The notes: generated from the sequence alone by a model not told the origin. Positions 25,763-33,261 are shown, counted from the stretch's first letter. The stretch is 35,876 bases of DNA from Betaproteobacteria bacterium (GCA_018971195.1 JAGXBK010000016.1:1-35876), one strand, 5' to 3'. Program-made: numbers and translations.

Positions 25763-27649
25763 ATGCCCAGCAAGCAGCAGCACCCGCGAACCGGTGGCCG
25801 GGTTCGCCATAACTCATTTGTTTTCCACGTCCTGGTGGCCGCGTTCGCCGCGGCGCCGATCGCGCAGGCGCAGGTGCCGGCCGTGCCCCCGGGTACGGCC
25901 GTCCTGGAGCCGGTCGTCGTCACCGCTGCGCGCGGGCCTCAGTCCGCCGAGGATCTGGTCGCCGACGTAACGGTCATCGGCGCCGACCAGATTGCGCAAA
26001 GCGGCGTCGACAGCCTCGTGTCGCTGCTGCAGCGCCAGCCCGGCGTCGAGATCGATCGCAACGGCGGACCCGGCGCGACGTCGGGAATCTTCCTGCGCGG
26101 CGCGAACGCGACGCAGACGCTGGTGCTGATCGACGGCATGCGCGTCTCCTCGTCGTCCAGCGGCGAAACGGCGCTGGAGGGGATTCCGCTCGACCAGGTC
26201 GACCATATCGAGATCCTTCGCGGGCCCGCGTCGAGCCTCTATGGCGCCGATGCGATCGGCGGTGTCATCCAGATTTTCACCCGACGCGGGGAACGCGGCC
26301 TGCACGCGAATGCCTCGGTCGGCTACGGGACATACGAAACCTCGTCGGGCACCGCGGGCATCTCGGGCGGAACGCCGGTCGCGAGCGCATCGCTGCAGGT
26401 GTCCGCGCGCCACAGCACCGGCTTCAACGCGATCACCAATCCCGCCAACTTCAGCTACGACCCCGATCGCGACGGCTATCGCAGCGCCGGCGTGTCCGCC
26501 AGTGGATCGCTGACGCCCGCGCCAGGGCAGGTGCTGTCGCTGCAGTTCTTCCGCAGCCACCTCGACAACCAGTTCGACGCGGGCGACAACTTCAACGATC
26601 GCACGCTGACCACGCTTACCTCCTGGCGTGCGGCGGCGGTCGACCGGCTTGCGCCGTGGTGGACGTCGAACCTGTCGGTGGGCGACGGTGACGACCGTTC
26701 GGTGTCGAAGACCGGATACGGCGACTATCCCTTCACGACCCGACAGCGCCAGTATGCGTGGCAGAGCGATTTCACCCTGCCGGCCGGCAGCATGACCATC
26801 GCGGCGGAGCGTCGCGAGGAGCACGTTGCCTCCGATTCCGGCTTCGCGGTCGATTCGCGAGACACGAATTCGCTGACGGCGATCTGGCGGATGGTTGCGG
26901 GCCCCAATGCGATCCAGGCGAATGCGCGCCACGACCAGTCGAACCAGTTCGGCGCAAAGACGACCGGCGCGATTGCCTGGGGCTACCGGATCTCGCCGAT
27001 GTGGCGCTTCACGGCCGGCGCGGGAACCGCGTTCCGCGTGCCGACCTTCAACGACCTCTATTACCCCGGGTACTCCAACCCCGGCCTGCGGCCCGAGACC
27101 GCGCGCAATTTCGAGGCCGGCATCCACGCGGCCGGCAGCTTCGGCGAGGCGAGCTGGCAGGCGCATCTGGTCGCTTACCGCAACCGCGTGCGCGACCTGA
27201 TCGTCTTCCAGTGCGATGCCAATTTCAACTGCAGGCCGAACAACGTGTCCGATGCGACGCTCGAGGGCGTGACGCTCTATGGGGACTCGCAGTGGCGTGA
27301 CACCCACGCGCACGCCTCGATCGACCTGCAGGCGCCGACGGACGATGCGAATGGAGACCTGCTGCCGCGGCGTGCAAGGCGGCATGCGACGCTGTCCCTG
27401 ACGCAGAACCTGGGGCCGGCACGACTGACCGCCGAATGGGTAGGATCGTCGGCGCGATTCGACGACGCGGAGAACCTGCGCCGGATGGGCGGCTACGGCA
27501 TCGTGAACGTCGGCGTCGAATGGCCGCTCGCGCACGGCGTGACGCTGTTCATCCGCGGCGACAACGTCTTCGACAAGAACTACGAGCTCGCCGCCGACTA
27601 CGCGACCGGCGGTGCGCGCGTCTTCGCCGGGGCGCGATGGCAGCTGTGA
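25763..27649 (+). CDS. btuB: TonB-dependent vitamin B12 receptor, BtuB-like
   Basis: A 628-residue outer-membrane receptor. After the signal peptide (ending IAQAQ) comes the TonB-box/plug start LEPVVVTAARGPQSAEDLVA. The plug domain contains LLQRQPGVEIDRNGGPG, FLRGANATQTLVLIDGMRV and IEILRGPASSLYGADAIGGV. The barrel ends with the family C-terminus (AGARWQL, terminal aromatic-x-Leu). LRPETARNFEAG is a typical late barrel motif. The riboswitch upstream and the binding protein downstream support cobalamin as ligand. Start ATG 25763 gives the signal peptide; its ribosome site is weak, in keeping with translational control. Confidence 0.93.
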   Translation: MPSKQQHPRTGGRVRHNSFVFHVLVAAFAAAPIAQAQVPAVPPGTAVLEPVVVTAARGPQSAEDLVADVTVIGADQIAQSGVDSLVSLLQRQPGVEIDRNGGPGATSGIFLRGANATQTLVLIDGMRVSSSSSGETALEGIPLDQVDHIEILRGPASSLYGADAIGGVIQIFTRRGERGLHANASVGYGTYETSSGTAGISGGTPVASASLQVSARHSTGFNAITNPANFSYDPDRDGYRSAGVSASGSLTPAPGQVLSLQFFRSHLDNQFDAGDNFNDRTLTTLTSWRAAAVDRLAPWWTSNLSVGDGDDRSVSKTGYGDYPFTTRQRQYAWQSDFTLPAGSMTIAAERREEHVASDSGFAVDSRDTNSLTAIWRMVAGPNAIQANARHDQSNQFGAKTTGAIAWGYRISPMWRFTAGAGTAFRVPTFNDLYYPGYSNPGLRPETARNFEAGIHAAGSFGEASWQAHLVAYRNRVRDLIVFQCDANFNCRPNNVSDATLEGVTLYGDSQWRDTHAHASIDLQAPTDDANGDLLPRRARRHATLSLTQNLGPARLTAEWVGSSARFDDAENLRRMGGYGIVNVGVEWPLAHGVTLFIRGDNVFDKNYELAADYATGGARVFAGARWQL

Positions 27650-28614
27650 TCGCGCTTCGCCGCTGCGCGTCCTCACCCTACCGTGCCGGAGCGCAGGCCG
27701 GTCGAGGCATTGGAGGCTGGCGGCGGCTCGGCTCGAGCCTGCTCGCGGCGGCCGGGCTCGCGGTCGCTTCGCTGCCCGTGCGGGCCGAAGTTCACGTCGT
27801 CGACGACACCGGCGCGAGCGTCGTGCTCGCGCAGCCTGCGCGGCGCATCGTGACCCTCGCGCCGCACGCGACCGAGCTCGTCTTCGCTGCAGGCGCGGGC
27901 GAGCGCGTGGTCGGGGTGATCAAGGGATCCGACTATCCCCCGGCGGCCACCAAGCTTCCGGTGGTCGGCGACGTCGCAGCCCTGGACCTCGAGCGCATCG
28001 TCGCACTCGCGCCCGATCTCATCGTCACCTGGCCGTGGACGACGCCGGCGCAGGTCTCGTGGCTCAGGGACCATGGCATTCCGGTGTTCGAGACCGACGC
28101 GCGGCACATCGACGACATCGCGTCGGACATCGAGCGCCTGGGGGTCCTCGCGGGAACGAAGGCGAGCGCCGACGCGGCCGCGGCGCGGTTTCGCGCGAAG
28201 GTCGATGCGCTGGCGCGATCGGCCGGGGGCTCGCCGCGGCTGCGCGTCTTCTATCAGGTCTACGACGCCCCGATCTACACCCTCGGCGGCGAGCAGCTGG
28301 TGACCCAGGCGATAGAGCGATGCGGCGGAACCAACGTGTTCGGCGCGCAGCCGGTGCCCGCGCTGCAGGTGAGCGTCGAGGCGGTGCTTGCCGCCGATCC
28401 GCAGGTGATCGTCGCCGGGACCGATGGCGCCCGGCGCCCGGCCTGGCTCGACCGATGGCGCCGGTGGAAAGCGCTCGCCGCGGTGCGCCTTGGCAACCTG
28501 TTCGTCGTCGACGCGAACCTGCTGCACCGGCCCGGCCCGCGCTTCGTCGACGGCATGGCGAGTCTGTGCGCGGCGCTCGCCGGGGCGCAGCGGCCGAAGC
28601 GCGACGGCCTATAA
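27637..28614 (+). CDS. btuF: cobalamin-binding periplasmic protein, BtuF-like
   Basis: About 325 residues: an Arg-rich start, a signal (LLAAAGLAVASLPVRA), then a class III periplasmic-binding fold. Key segments are RRIVTLAPHATELVFAAGAG, GDVAALDLERIVALAPDLIV and the C-terminal RPGPRFVDGMASLC. It would deliver cobalamin to an ABC importer; no btuC or btuD gene is in this window. ATG 27637 overlaps btuB by 13 bases; a GTG at 27646 making a GTGA overlap is an equally reasonable start. It belongs to the riboswitch-controlled transcript. Confidence 0.9.
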   Translation: MAAVIALRRCASSPYRAGAQAGRGIGGWRRLGSSLLAAAGLAVASLPVRAEVHVVDDTGASVVLAQPARRIVTLAPHATELVFAAGAGERVVGVIKGSDYPPAATKLPVVGDVAALDLERIVALAPDLIVTWPWTTPAQVSWLRDHGIPVFETDARHIDDIASDIERLGVLAGTKASADAAAARFRAKVDALARSAGGSPRLRVFYQVYDAPIYTLGGEQLVTQAIERCGGTNVFGAQPVPALQVSVEAVLAADPQVIVAGTDGARRPAWLDRWRRWKALAAVRLGNLFVVDANLLHRPGPRFVDGMASLCAALAGAQRPKRDGL

Positions 28615-28615
28615 T
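28610..28615 (+). promoter_or_regulatory. -10 element for greB
   Basis: A perfect TATAAT (28610-28615) overlaps the end of the btuF-like gene. The matching -35 position is GC-rich with no consensus. Transcription would start near 28622, 74 bases before greB. Confidence 0.42.
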
Positions 28616-28695
28616 TCGCGGGTGCAGCGCGGTGCAGGCTGCACGGCAGGGCTTTTCGTCGCCGGCGCCGCGTGCCTGCGACGCGGGATCGACGC

Positions 28696-29295
28696 ATGAG
28701 CAAGGCTTTCACCACCGAGCACGAAGCGCCCGACGACGCGCAGGACGCAGCGGAAGACTCGTCGCCGCTGCCCGCCGGCGCACGCAACTACATGACCCCG
28801 GGCGGGTTCGCGCGGATGCGGCGCGAGCTCGATGCGCTGGTGTCGCGGGAGCGGCCCGAGCTGGTTGCGATCGTCGCGTGGGCGGCCGGCAACGGCGACC
28901 GGTCGGAGAACGGCGACTACATCTACGGCAAGAAGCGCCTGCGCGAGATCGATCGCAGGATCCGCTTCCTGGTTCGCCGCCTGGACCAGGCCGAGGTCGT
29001 CGATCCCGCGGCGCGTCGCGACGACGATGCACGGTCGCGGGTCTACTTCGGGGCGACGGTGAGGGTCGGCGACACCCGCGGCGCCGAGCGCAGCGTCAGC
29101 ATCGTCGGCGTCGACGAGATCGACGCGGGCCGCGGCTACATCAGCTGGATCTCGCCGATGGCCTGCGCGCTCCTGAAGGCGCGCGAGGGCGATACGGTCA
29201 CGCTGAGAACGCCGGGCGGCGTCGAGGATCTCGAAGTGCTGTCGGTGCGCTACGTTGCGCTCGATACGGACCCCGGTGGCGAGACCGTGCGCTGA
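28696..29295 (+). CDS. greB: transcription elongation factor GreB
   Basis: A 199-residue cleavage factor that rescues backtracked RNA polymerase. The coiled-coil tip carries the acidic loop GDRSENGDYIYGKKRLREID, where the Gre family places its catalytic Asp and Glu; YIYGKKR rather than Y-x-x-A-K distinguishes GreB from GreA. YMTPGGFARMRREL starts the coiled coil, and the C-terminal FKBP-like domain has YISWISPMACALLKAREGDT. An acidic N-terminal extension of about 30 residues is longer than in E. coli. ATG 28696 was chosen because it gives the MSKAF start. A 16-base palindrome at 29309-29324 follows the gene. Confidence 0.95.
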   Translation: MSKAFTTEHEAPDDAQDAAEDSSPLPAGARNYMTPGGFARMRRELDALVSRERPELVAIVAWAAGNGDRSENGDYIYGKKRLREIDRRIRFLVRRLDQAEVVDPAARRDDDARSRVYFGATVRVGDTRGAERSVSIVGVDEIDAGRGYISWISPMACALLKAREGDTVTLRTPGGVEDLEVLSVRYVALDTDPGGETVR

Positions 29296-29353
29296 TGGAG
29301 GCCGAAGCGGAGCCCGCGGGCTCCCGCGGCGTTCGCGCGCTCGGTCACCGCGG

Positions 29354-29383
29354 TTGACGCGCCCGCGAGGCGCCGCCTATAGT
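29354..29383 (+). promoter_or_regulatory. promoter for the zapB-like gene
   Basis: TTGACG (29354-29359) and TATAGT (29378-29383) are separated by 18 bases, 5 of 6 matches each. The expected start of transcription is about 29390, only some 5 bases before the ATG at 29395. Confidence 0.75.
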
Positions 29384-29394
29384 TCCCCCAGATC

Positions 29395-29589
29395 ATGGAT
29401 ATCGAGCTCGCCGCACTGGAAGAACGTGTCGAATCGCTGATCGCCCAGGCGCGCGCGCTGCGCGAGGCGAACGAGGCGCTGCGGCGCGAGCTCGCCGCGG
29501 CACAGGAGAAGAACCGCGATCTGGCACTGCGCATGTCGCAGGCGAGTTCCAGACTCGACACGCTGATCTCGAGGATGCCCGTCGAATGA
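29395..29589 (+). CDS. small ZapB-like coiled-coil protein (TIGR02449-like)
   Basis: A 64-residue protein that is almost wholly coiled coil: heptads run from LAALEERVESLIAQARALRE to LRRELAAAQEKN, ending LDTLISRMPVE. It matches the small coiled-coil protein encoded directly before zapA in beta- and gammaproteobacteria (TIGR02449), analogous to ZapB, which joins ZapA in the cytokinetic ring. No Shine-Dalgarno site precedes the ATG, and its promoter predicts an almost leaderless message. An IS element now separates it from zapA. Confidence 0.85.
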   Translation: MDIELAALEERVESLIAQARALREANEALRRELAAAQEKNRDLALRMSQASSRLDTLISRMPVE

Positions 29590-29618
29590 GATACCGTGAT
29601 CTCTGTCAAGGGGTTTTT

Positions 29619-30803
29619 TCATGGGGTCGTCCCGAGGGCGGTGAGTTGCGGAACGAAGGGGCGGCGGTGCTTGGCGACGCTGTAGATGGCGAACAGCAGT
29701 TTGTGCATGCATGCGACCAACGCGACCTTGGGCAACTTGCCACGGGCGCGCAGCTGCTGGTAGTAGGCGCGCAACCAGGGGTTGTAGCGAACGGCGGTCA
29801 GCGTCGGCATCCACAGGGCGGCGCGCAGGCGCGCGTTGCCAATGGGGGTGAGTGGGGCGCGGAGGGTGTGGCGTTTGCCCGATTGGCGGAGGCCGGGGAT
29901 GACGCCGACGTAAGCGGCGAGCGCGCCGGCGGTAGCAAAGTGGGCAGGGTCACCGAGCTCGGCGATGAGGTAGGCGGCGGTGTGCGGACCGATGCCGTCG
30001 ATGGTGGTGAGCAGGGTGCCGACCGCGTGCTCGCGCAGCTTGCTGTCGATGTCGCGATCGAGCTCGCGCAGCCGGCGGCGCAGGAGGTCCAGATCCTGGC
30101 AGGCGTAGCGAACCTGGACGCGGTAAGCGGCACTGTGATGCTGGCCGACCGAGTGCCGGGCCGCATCGATGAGGGCGCGGGCGAGGTCGATGCCGACGCG
30201 GTGGGTTCCGTCATACCGCAGCGCGGCCAAGCGCTTGACGGCGACGCCGTGAAAGGCGGCGGCAGTGGGGTAGTCGTGCAGGATGGCGCTGGCGAGTTCA
30301 GTGTTGAGACCGTGGACGTAGCGGGTGAATTCGGGGAAGCCGAGGTCGACCAGGCGATGCAATTGCCGCACGCGATCGCCGAAGTCCTGCAGCAGCCGCT
30401 GGCGCAGGCGCACCAGCTCGCGCAGTTCCTCGGTGGCGGGATCGGGCAGGTGCGTAGGCAGCGGCTGTTTCTGCGCCGCAAAGCGCGCGATGCTCAGTGC
30501 GTCGATGGTGTCGGTCTTGGTGCGGGTCAGGTCCTCGCCGGCGAAGCGATGGGTGCGCAACGGATTGAGCAACGCCACCGCGTGTCCGGCCGCAGCCAAT
30601 GCGGCGAACAGGTTCTTCCAATAATGACCGGTGGCCTCCATGGCAATCAGCACGTCCCCCGGGGCACCGAGCACTCGCAAGGCCGTTTGATATCCGGTTG
30701 CATCTTCCGCAAACAGTGTGGGCTTGCTCTCCACGGTACCGTCAGCATCGACGACGGCAACGGCGTGTGTTTCCGACGCGATATCGATTCCGGCGTATCG
30801 CAT
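29619..30803 (-). CDS. IS110-family transposase
   Basis: A 394-residue recombinase. The N-terminal RuvC-like DEDD domain has Asp in RYAGIDIASETHAVAVVD, Glu in VLIAMEATGHYWKN and the Asp pair in TRTKTDTIDALSIARF. The C-terminal transposase_20 domain has TTIDGIGPHTAAYLIAELGD, GALAAYVGVIPGLRQSGKRH (Ser of the catalytic region) and IGNARLRAALWM. Full length and apparently intact, so potentially active. Start ATG 30803 gives the standard N-terminus; the reading frame extends further upstream but without family similarity. Confidence 0.95.
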   Translation of the reverse strand: MRYAGIDIASETHAVAVVDADGTVESKPTLFAEDATGYQTALRVLGAPGDVLIAMEATGHYWKNLFAALAAAGHAVALLNPLRTHRFAGEDLTRTKTDTIDALSIARFAAQKQPLPTHLPDPATEELRELVRLRQRLLQDFGDRVRQLHRLVDLGFPEFTRYVHGLNTELASAILHDYPTAAAFHGVAVKRLAALRYDGTHRVGIDLARALIDAARHSVGQHHSAAYRVQVRYACQDLDLLRRRLRELDRDIDSKLREHAVGTLLTTIDGIGPHTAAYLIAELGDPAHFATAGALAAYVGVIPGLRQSGKRHTLRAPLTPIGNARLRAALWMPTLTAVRYNPWLRAYYQQLRARGKLPKVALVACMHKLLFAIYSVAKHRRPFVPQLTALGTTP

Positions 30804-31030
30804 ACAACCTCCTGGCGACGGAGGAAGTCGGGAGCCTCGGAGCCGATGCTCCTGTCCTCGCTTGTGCATGCGAGGACACGGCGCTGCCGGCCTCGGGATA
30901 CCGTTCGGACATTGAGCACCGGTCGAGGGCGCCAATCTCATTCCCGAGGATTCCACCTCGAGCGCGCTGCGGCGACCCTCTCCCGGATTCCGTCGATGTC
31001 CATTCTCACCCGAGTTATCCAGTGAGTGGA
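30804..31030 (-). other. IS110 left-end non-coding region, candidate bridge RNA
   Basis: About 225 bases upstream of the transposase with no credible gene. It contains a 9-bp perfect stem (TGTCCTCGC 30853-30861 with GCGAGGACA 30870-30878, loop 8) and a 5-bp stem (CGAGG 30945-30949 with CCTCG 30956-30960, loop 6). IS110-subgroup elements encode a target- and donor-pairing bridge RNA in this position. The assignment here is by position and structure only. Confidence 0.5.
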
Positions 31031-31041
31031 CAACATACAAG

Positions 31042-31118
31042 CGCCGCTGGGCCGTCCCGAGACGCGAATAACTCCCCCTTCGGGGGCAGCGCAGCGGCGC
31101 AAGCCGCAAGCGTGGGGG
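31042..31118 (+). repeat. structured repeat leader upstream of zapA (UUCG and GNRA tetraloop hairpins)
   Basis: CCCC-TTCG-GGGG (31075-31086) and GCGGC-GCAA-GCCGC (31094-31107) form two hairpins capped by stable tetraloops, ending in GGGGG five bases or so before the zapA ATG. The segment resembles an intergenic repeat frequent in Burkholderiales (from memory). It may be native zapA leader or a dispersed repeat. Confidence 0.6.
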
Positions 31119-31122
31119 TTCA

Positions 31123-31506
31123 ATGAGCGCCGGCTCCGGCAATCCTTCGCACACGGTCACGCTCAGCGTGACCATCCTCGGGCGCGATCTCAAGATCGCG
31201 TGCAAGGAGGACGAGCGCGAGGAGCTCGGCGAGGCCGTGACGTTTCTCGATCGGCGGATGCGCGAGATTCGCGACGCGGGCAAGGTGAGCGGCAGCGAGC
31301 GCATCGCCGTGATGGCTGCGCTCAACATCGCGCACGAGCTGCTGCGGGCGCGCCGGTCGGCGTCGTCGGGCTCCCCGCGCGCAGCCGCCGCGGCGGGCGT
31401 CGCTGCGGCGGGCGTAGCGGTTGACGATGACGCGGCACGGCGTAGAATCCGCGCAATGCAGGCGGCGATCGACGAGGCGCTTGCAGGCCAGGAAAAGCTG
31501 TTCTAG
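31123..31506 (+). CDS. zapA: cell division protein ZapA
   Basis: A 127-residue FtsZ-associated protein that cross-links FtsZ filaments. The N-terminal globular domain is HTVTLSVTILGRDLKIACKE and EELGEAVTFLDRRMREIRDA; then SERIAVMAALNIAHELLRAR begins the dimerising helix, with an Ala/Gly-rich insert before the last helix (RIRAMQAAIDEALAGQEKLF). GGGGG upstream serves as ribosome site. Its usual upstream partner gene is cut off by an IS110 element; 6S RNA follows directly, the conserved arrangement. Confidence 0.93.
   Translation: MSAGSGNPSHTVTLSVTILGRDLKIACKEDEREELGEAVTFLDRRMREIRDAGKVSGSERIAVMAALNIAHELLRARRSASSGSPRAAAAAGVAAAGVAVDDDAARRRIRAMQAAIDEALAGQEKLF
31421..31448 (+). promoter_or_regulatory. 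promoter inside zapA, driving 6S RNA
   Basis: TTGACG (31421-31426) and TAGAAT (31443-31448) are separated by 16 bases, 5 of 6 matches each, within the 3' coding part of zapA. Transcription would begin near 31455, giving a precursor with about 78 extra bases ahead of mature 6S RNA. Confidence 0.7.
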
Positions 31507-31532
31507 CCCGCTTTCCCGGCCGTTCGGCTTCA

Positions 31533-31712
31533 ATCCCCTGCGGTGTTCGTGTCGGCCATACGTTCTTTGGACCAATGCTCTCGTAGCGAGGTTGCCGTTG
31601 CCCCATGTGGACCGGTGTGCGCTCCCACGCGGAAGCGCCTGATGGTCCCGGCAGGCGACCGATCTTGAACCCAGGTTCAGGATGACGGCCGGAACGGCAC
31701 AGGCGGGGGACC
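31533..31712 (+). ncRNA. ssrS: 6S RNA
   Basis: About 180 bases directly after zapA, the conserved proteobacterial location. The 5' arm (CCCCTGCGGTGTTCGTG, then TCGGCC) pairs with the 3' arm (GGCCGGAACGGCACAGGC, then GGGG) allowing G-U pairs, forming the long closing helix; the middle part includes CTTTGGACCAATGCTC and CCTGATGGTCCCGGCAGGCG around the central bubble. 6S RNA mimics an open promoter and binds sigma-70 RNA polymerase in stationary phase. Ends are good to within a few bases. Confidence 0.9.
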
Positions 31713-32464
31713 CACACCGCGAGCGGCGGCCCGAAACGGCGCAGCTCGCCTCCTCGTCGATTGACGTCGATGTCTGGCGAGGTGTCGCCGACGGGCGGTT
31801 CGTCCGCTACCGCGTGCCGCGCGAGGCGAGCCAGACGGTGCTCGACGTCGTCACCTGGATCCAGCGCAACCTCGATCCGACGCTCGCATATCGCTACGCA
31901 TGTCGCGTCGGCATGTGCGGATCCTGCGCGATGACCGTCAACGGTGTCGCGCGCTGGACCTGCCGCACCCACGTCGATCGCGTCGCCGCCGGCGCGCGCC
32001 TCGAATTGCGGCCGCTGTCGAACCTGCCGGTGATCCGCGACCTGGTCTGCGACATGCGCGGATTCTTCGACAAGTGGGCTGCGGCGCGAGGCCGACTGGT
32101 GCCGACCGCGACCCGCAACGACCCGATGGCGCGGGTGCTGCCGGCAAGCCGCGAGCGCCGCGCCGCCGACGCCGCGATCGAATGCATCGGTTGCGGCGTC
32201 TGCCATGCATCCTGCGACATCGTCGCCTGGCGACCCGACTATCTCGGGCCCGCCGCACTCAACCGCGCATGGACGCTGGTGAACGACGTGCGCGACGGCG
32301 GTAATCGCGCACGTCTCGCCGCGGTGGCCGGCGACGCCGGGTGTCACGCCTGCCACTCGCAGGCGAGCTGCACCGAGCGCTGCCCGAAGCATCTCGCACC
32401 GACCGCGTCGATCGCCGGGCTGAAGCGTGCGGTGTCCCGGGCGCTGCTGAAAGGCGAGCTGTGA
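31682..32464 (+). CDS. succinate dehydrogenase/fumarate reductase iron-sulfur subunit
   Basis: A 260-residue SdhB/FrdB-type protein carrying three Fe-S clusters. The [2Fe-2S] domain has YACRVGMCGSCAMTVNG and the fourth Cys in WTCRTH. The second domain has CIGCGVCHASCDIV and CHACHSQASCTERCPKHLAP, providing ligands for the [4Fe-4S] and [3Fe-4S] clusters, with one extra Cys. The only ATG ahead of the first conserved strand is at 31682, inside the 3' arm of 6S RNA; an internal non-standard start cannot be excluded. It begins the sdh-fum operon and overlaps the next gene by GTGA. Confidence 0.9.
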   Translation: MTAGTAQAGDPHRERRPETAQLASSSIDVDVWRGVADGRFVRYRVPREASQTVLDVVTWIQRNLDPTLAYRYACRVGMCGSCAMTVNGVARWTCRTHVDRVAAGARLELRPLSNLPVIRDLVCDMRGFFDKWAAARGRLVPTATRNDPMARVLPASRERRAADAAIECIGCGVCHASCDIVAWRPDYLGPAALNRAWTLVNDVRDGGNRARLAAVAGDAGCHACHSQASCTERCPKHLAPTASIAGLKRAVSRALLKGEL

Positions 32465-32859
32465 GCCTCGTGCGCGGCGCCGCGGGTGCTGCCGCCGGGC
32501 AGCGCGTGGACTTCGATCGAAGTCGCGCGCGGACCGATGCCACGCTGTGGCTGCTCCAGCGCGCGAGCGCGTTCGTGCTCGCGGTCTGCGTCGTCGTGCA
32601 CCTCGCGACGATCTTCTACGCGGTCAGGAGCGGACTGACGGCGGCCGCGATCGTCGCGCGCATCCATGCGTCGATCGCCTGGCCGGCGTTCTACGCCGTG
32701 TTCGTCGTGGCCGCCGCGGTGCATGCGCCGATCGGCCTGCGGGCGATCGCGGCCGAATGGATGGGCTTTCAGGGACGCCGCGCGGATCTTGCCGCCGTGG
32801 TCGTCGGCGTCGCGCTGCTCGCACTGGGGCTTCGCGCGATCTGGGGGCTCGCAGCATGA
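32461..32859 (+). CDS. membrane subunit of succinate dehydrogenase/fumarate reductase (first)
   Basis: A 132-residue protein from GTG 32461 (GTGA overlap). It has three hydrophobic segments: ASAFVLAVCVVVHLATIFYA, IAWPAFYAVFVVAAAVHAPI and DLAAVVVGVALLALGLRAIW. His in VVHLAT and VHAPIG are candidate heme or quinone-site residues. Size, topology and position between the Fe-S gene and a second small membrane gene make it one of two anchor subunits. It has little similarity to textbook SdhC or SdhD, so the assignment rests on context. Confidence 0.78.
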   Translation: MSLVRGAAGAAAGQRVDFDRSRARTDATLWLLQRASAFVLAVCVVVHLATIFYAVRSGLTAAAIVARIHASIAWPAFYAVFVVAAAVHAPIGLRAIAAEWMGFQGRRADLAAVVVGVALLALGLRAIWGLAA

Positions 32860-33224
32860 TCCGGCAGGGGCCGCTGCAGCGGTTCAGGTCGCACGGCGAC
32901 CGTCCCGCGGGATGGTGGGCGTTCATCGTGCATCGGATCTCGGGCGTGGCGCTCGCGCTGTTCCTGCCGGTCCACTTCTGGGCGCTGGGCCGGGCACTCG
33001 AAGGCGAAGCGGCACTCGAGGGTTTCCTGCGCTGGACCGGGAATCCGGCAGTGAAGGTCGCCGAATGGGGGCTCGTGGTCCTGCTCGCGGCGCACCTGAC
33101 GGGCGGCCTGCGGGTGCTGGCGCTCGAGTTCCTGCCGTGGCGCAACTGGCAGAAATCCCTCGCCGCAGTCGCCGCCGGGGTCTCGCTGCTCGTCGCGGTA
33201 TTCTTCCTGCTGGCGGTCCGCTGA
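32856..33224 (+). CDS. membrane subunit of succinate dehydrogenase/fumarate reductase (second)
   Basis: A 122-residue protein from ATG 32856 (ATGA overlap) with three membrane helices. The N-terminal part WWAFIVHRISGVALALFLPV contains the His-Arg-x-Ser-Gly motif of the SdhC family, which contributes to the quinone site; HFWALGRAL supplies another His. The last two helices are VAEWGLVVLLAAHLTGGLRV and LAAVAAGVSLLVAVFFLLAV. With the preceding gene it would anchor the flavoprotein and Fe-S subunits to the membrane and pass electrons to or from quinone. Confidence 0.85.
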   Translation: MIRQGPLQRFRSHGDRPAGWWAFIVHRISGVALALFLPVHFWALGRALEGEAALEGFLRWTGNPAVKVAEWGLVVLLAAHLTGGLRVLALEFLPWRNWQKSLAAVAAGVSLLVAVFFLLAVR

Positions 33225-33261
33225 TGTGCGGCCGCGTCGTGCATTTTCGGAGCACGTGACC

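Larger units (their letters stand above)
29596..31035 (-). mobile_element. IS110-family insertion sequence (boundaries approximate)
   Basis: A transposase gene on the minus strand sits between the zapB-like gene (ends 29589) and the native leader of zapA (from about 31040). IS110 elements usually lack terminal inverted repeats and target duplications, so the ends cannot be fixed by eye. Only about 25 bases follow the transposase stop, while about 220 non-coding bases precede its start. That asymmetry (long left end, short right end) is typical of the IS110 subgroup rather than IS1111. Confidence 0.85.

Noticed and set aside
25352-25923. Minus-strand open frames across the riboswitch and btuB leader
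   Set aside because: They lie antisense to a structured RNA, have no ribosome site or protein features, and reflect high GC content.
29309-29324. 16-base palindrome after greB as an intrinsic terminator
   Set aside because: It is a continuous palindrome with no loop and no T-run, so pairing as RNA would be short; it is noted only as a sequence feature.
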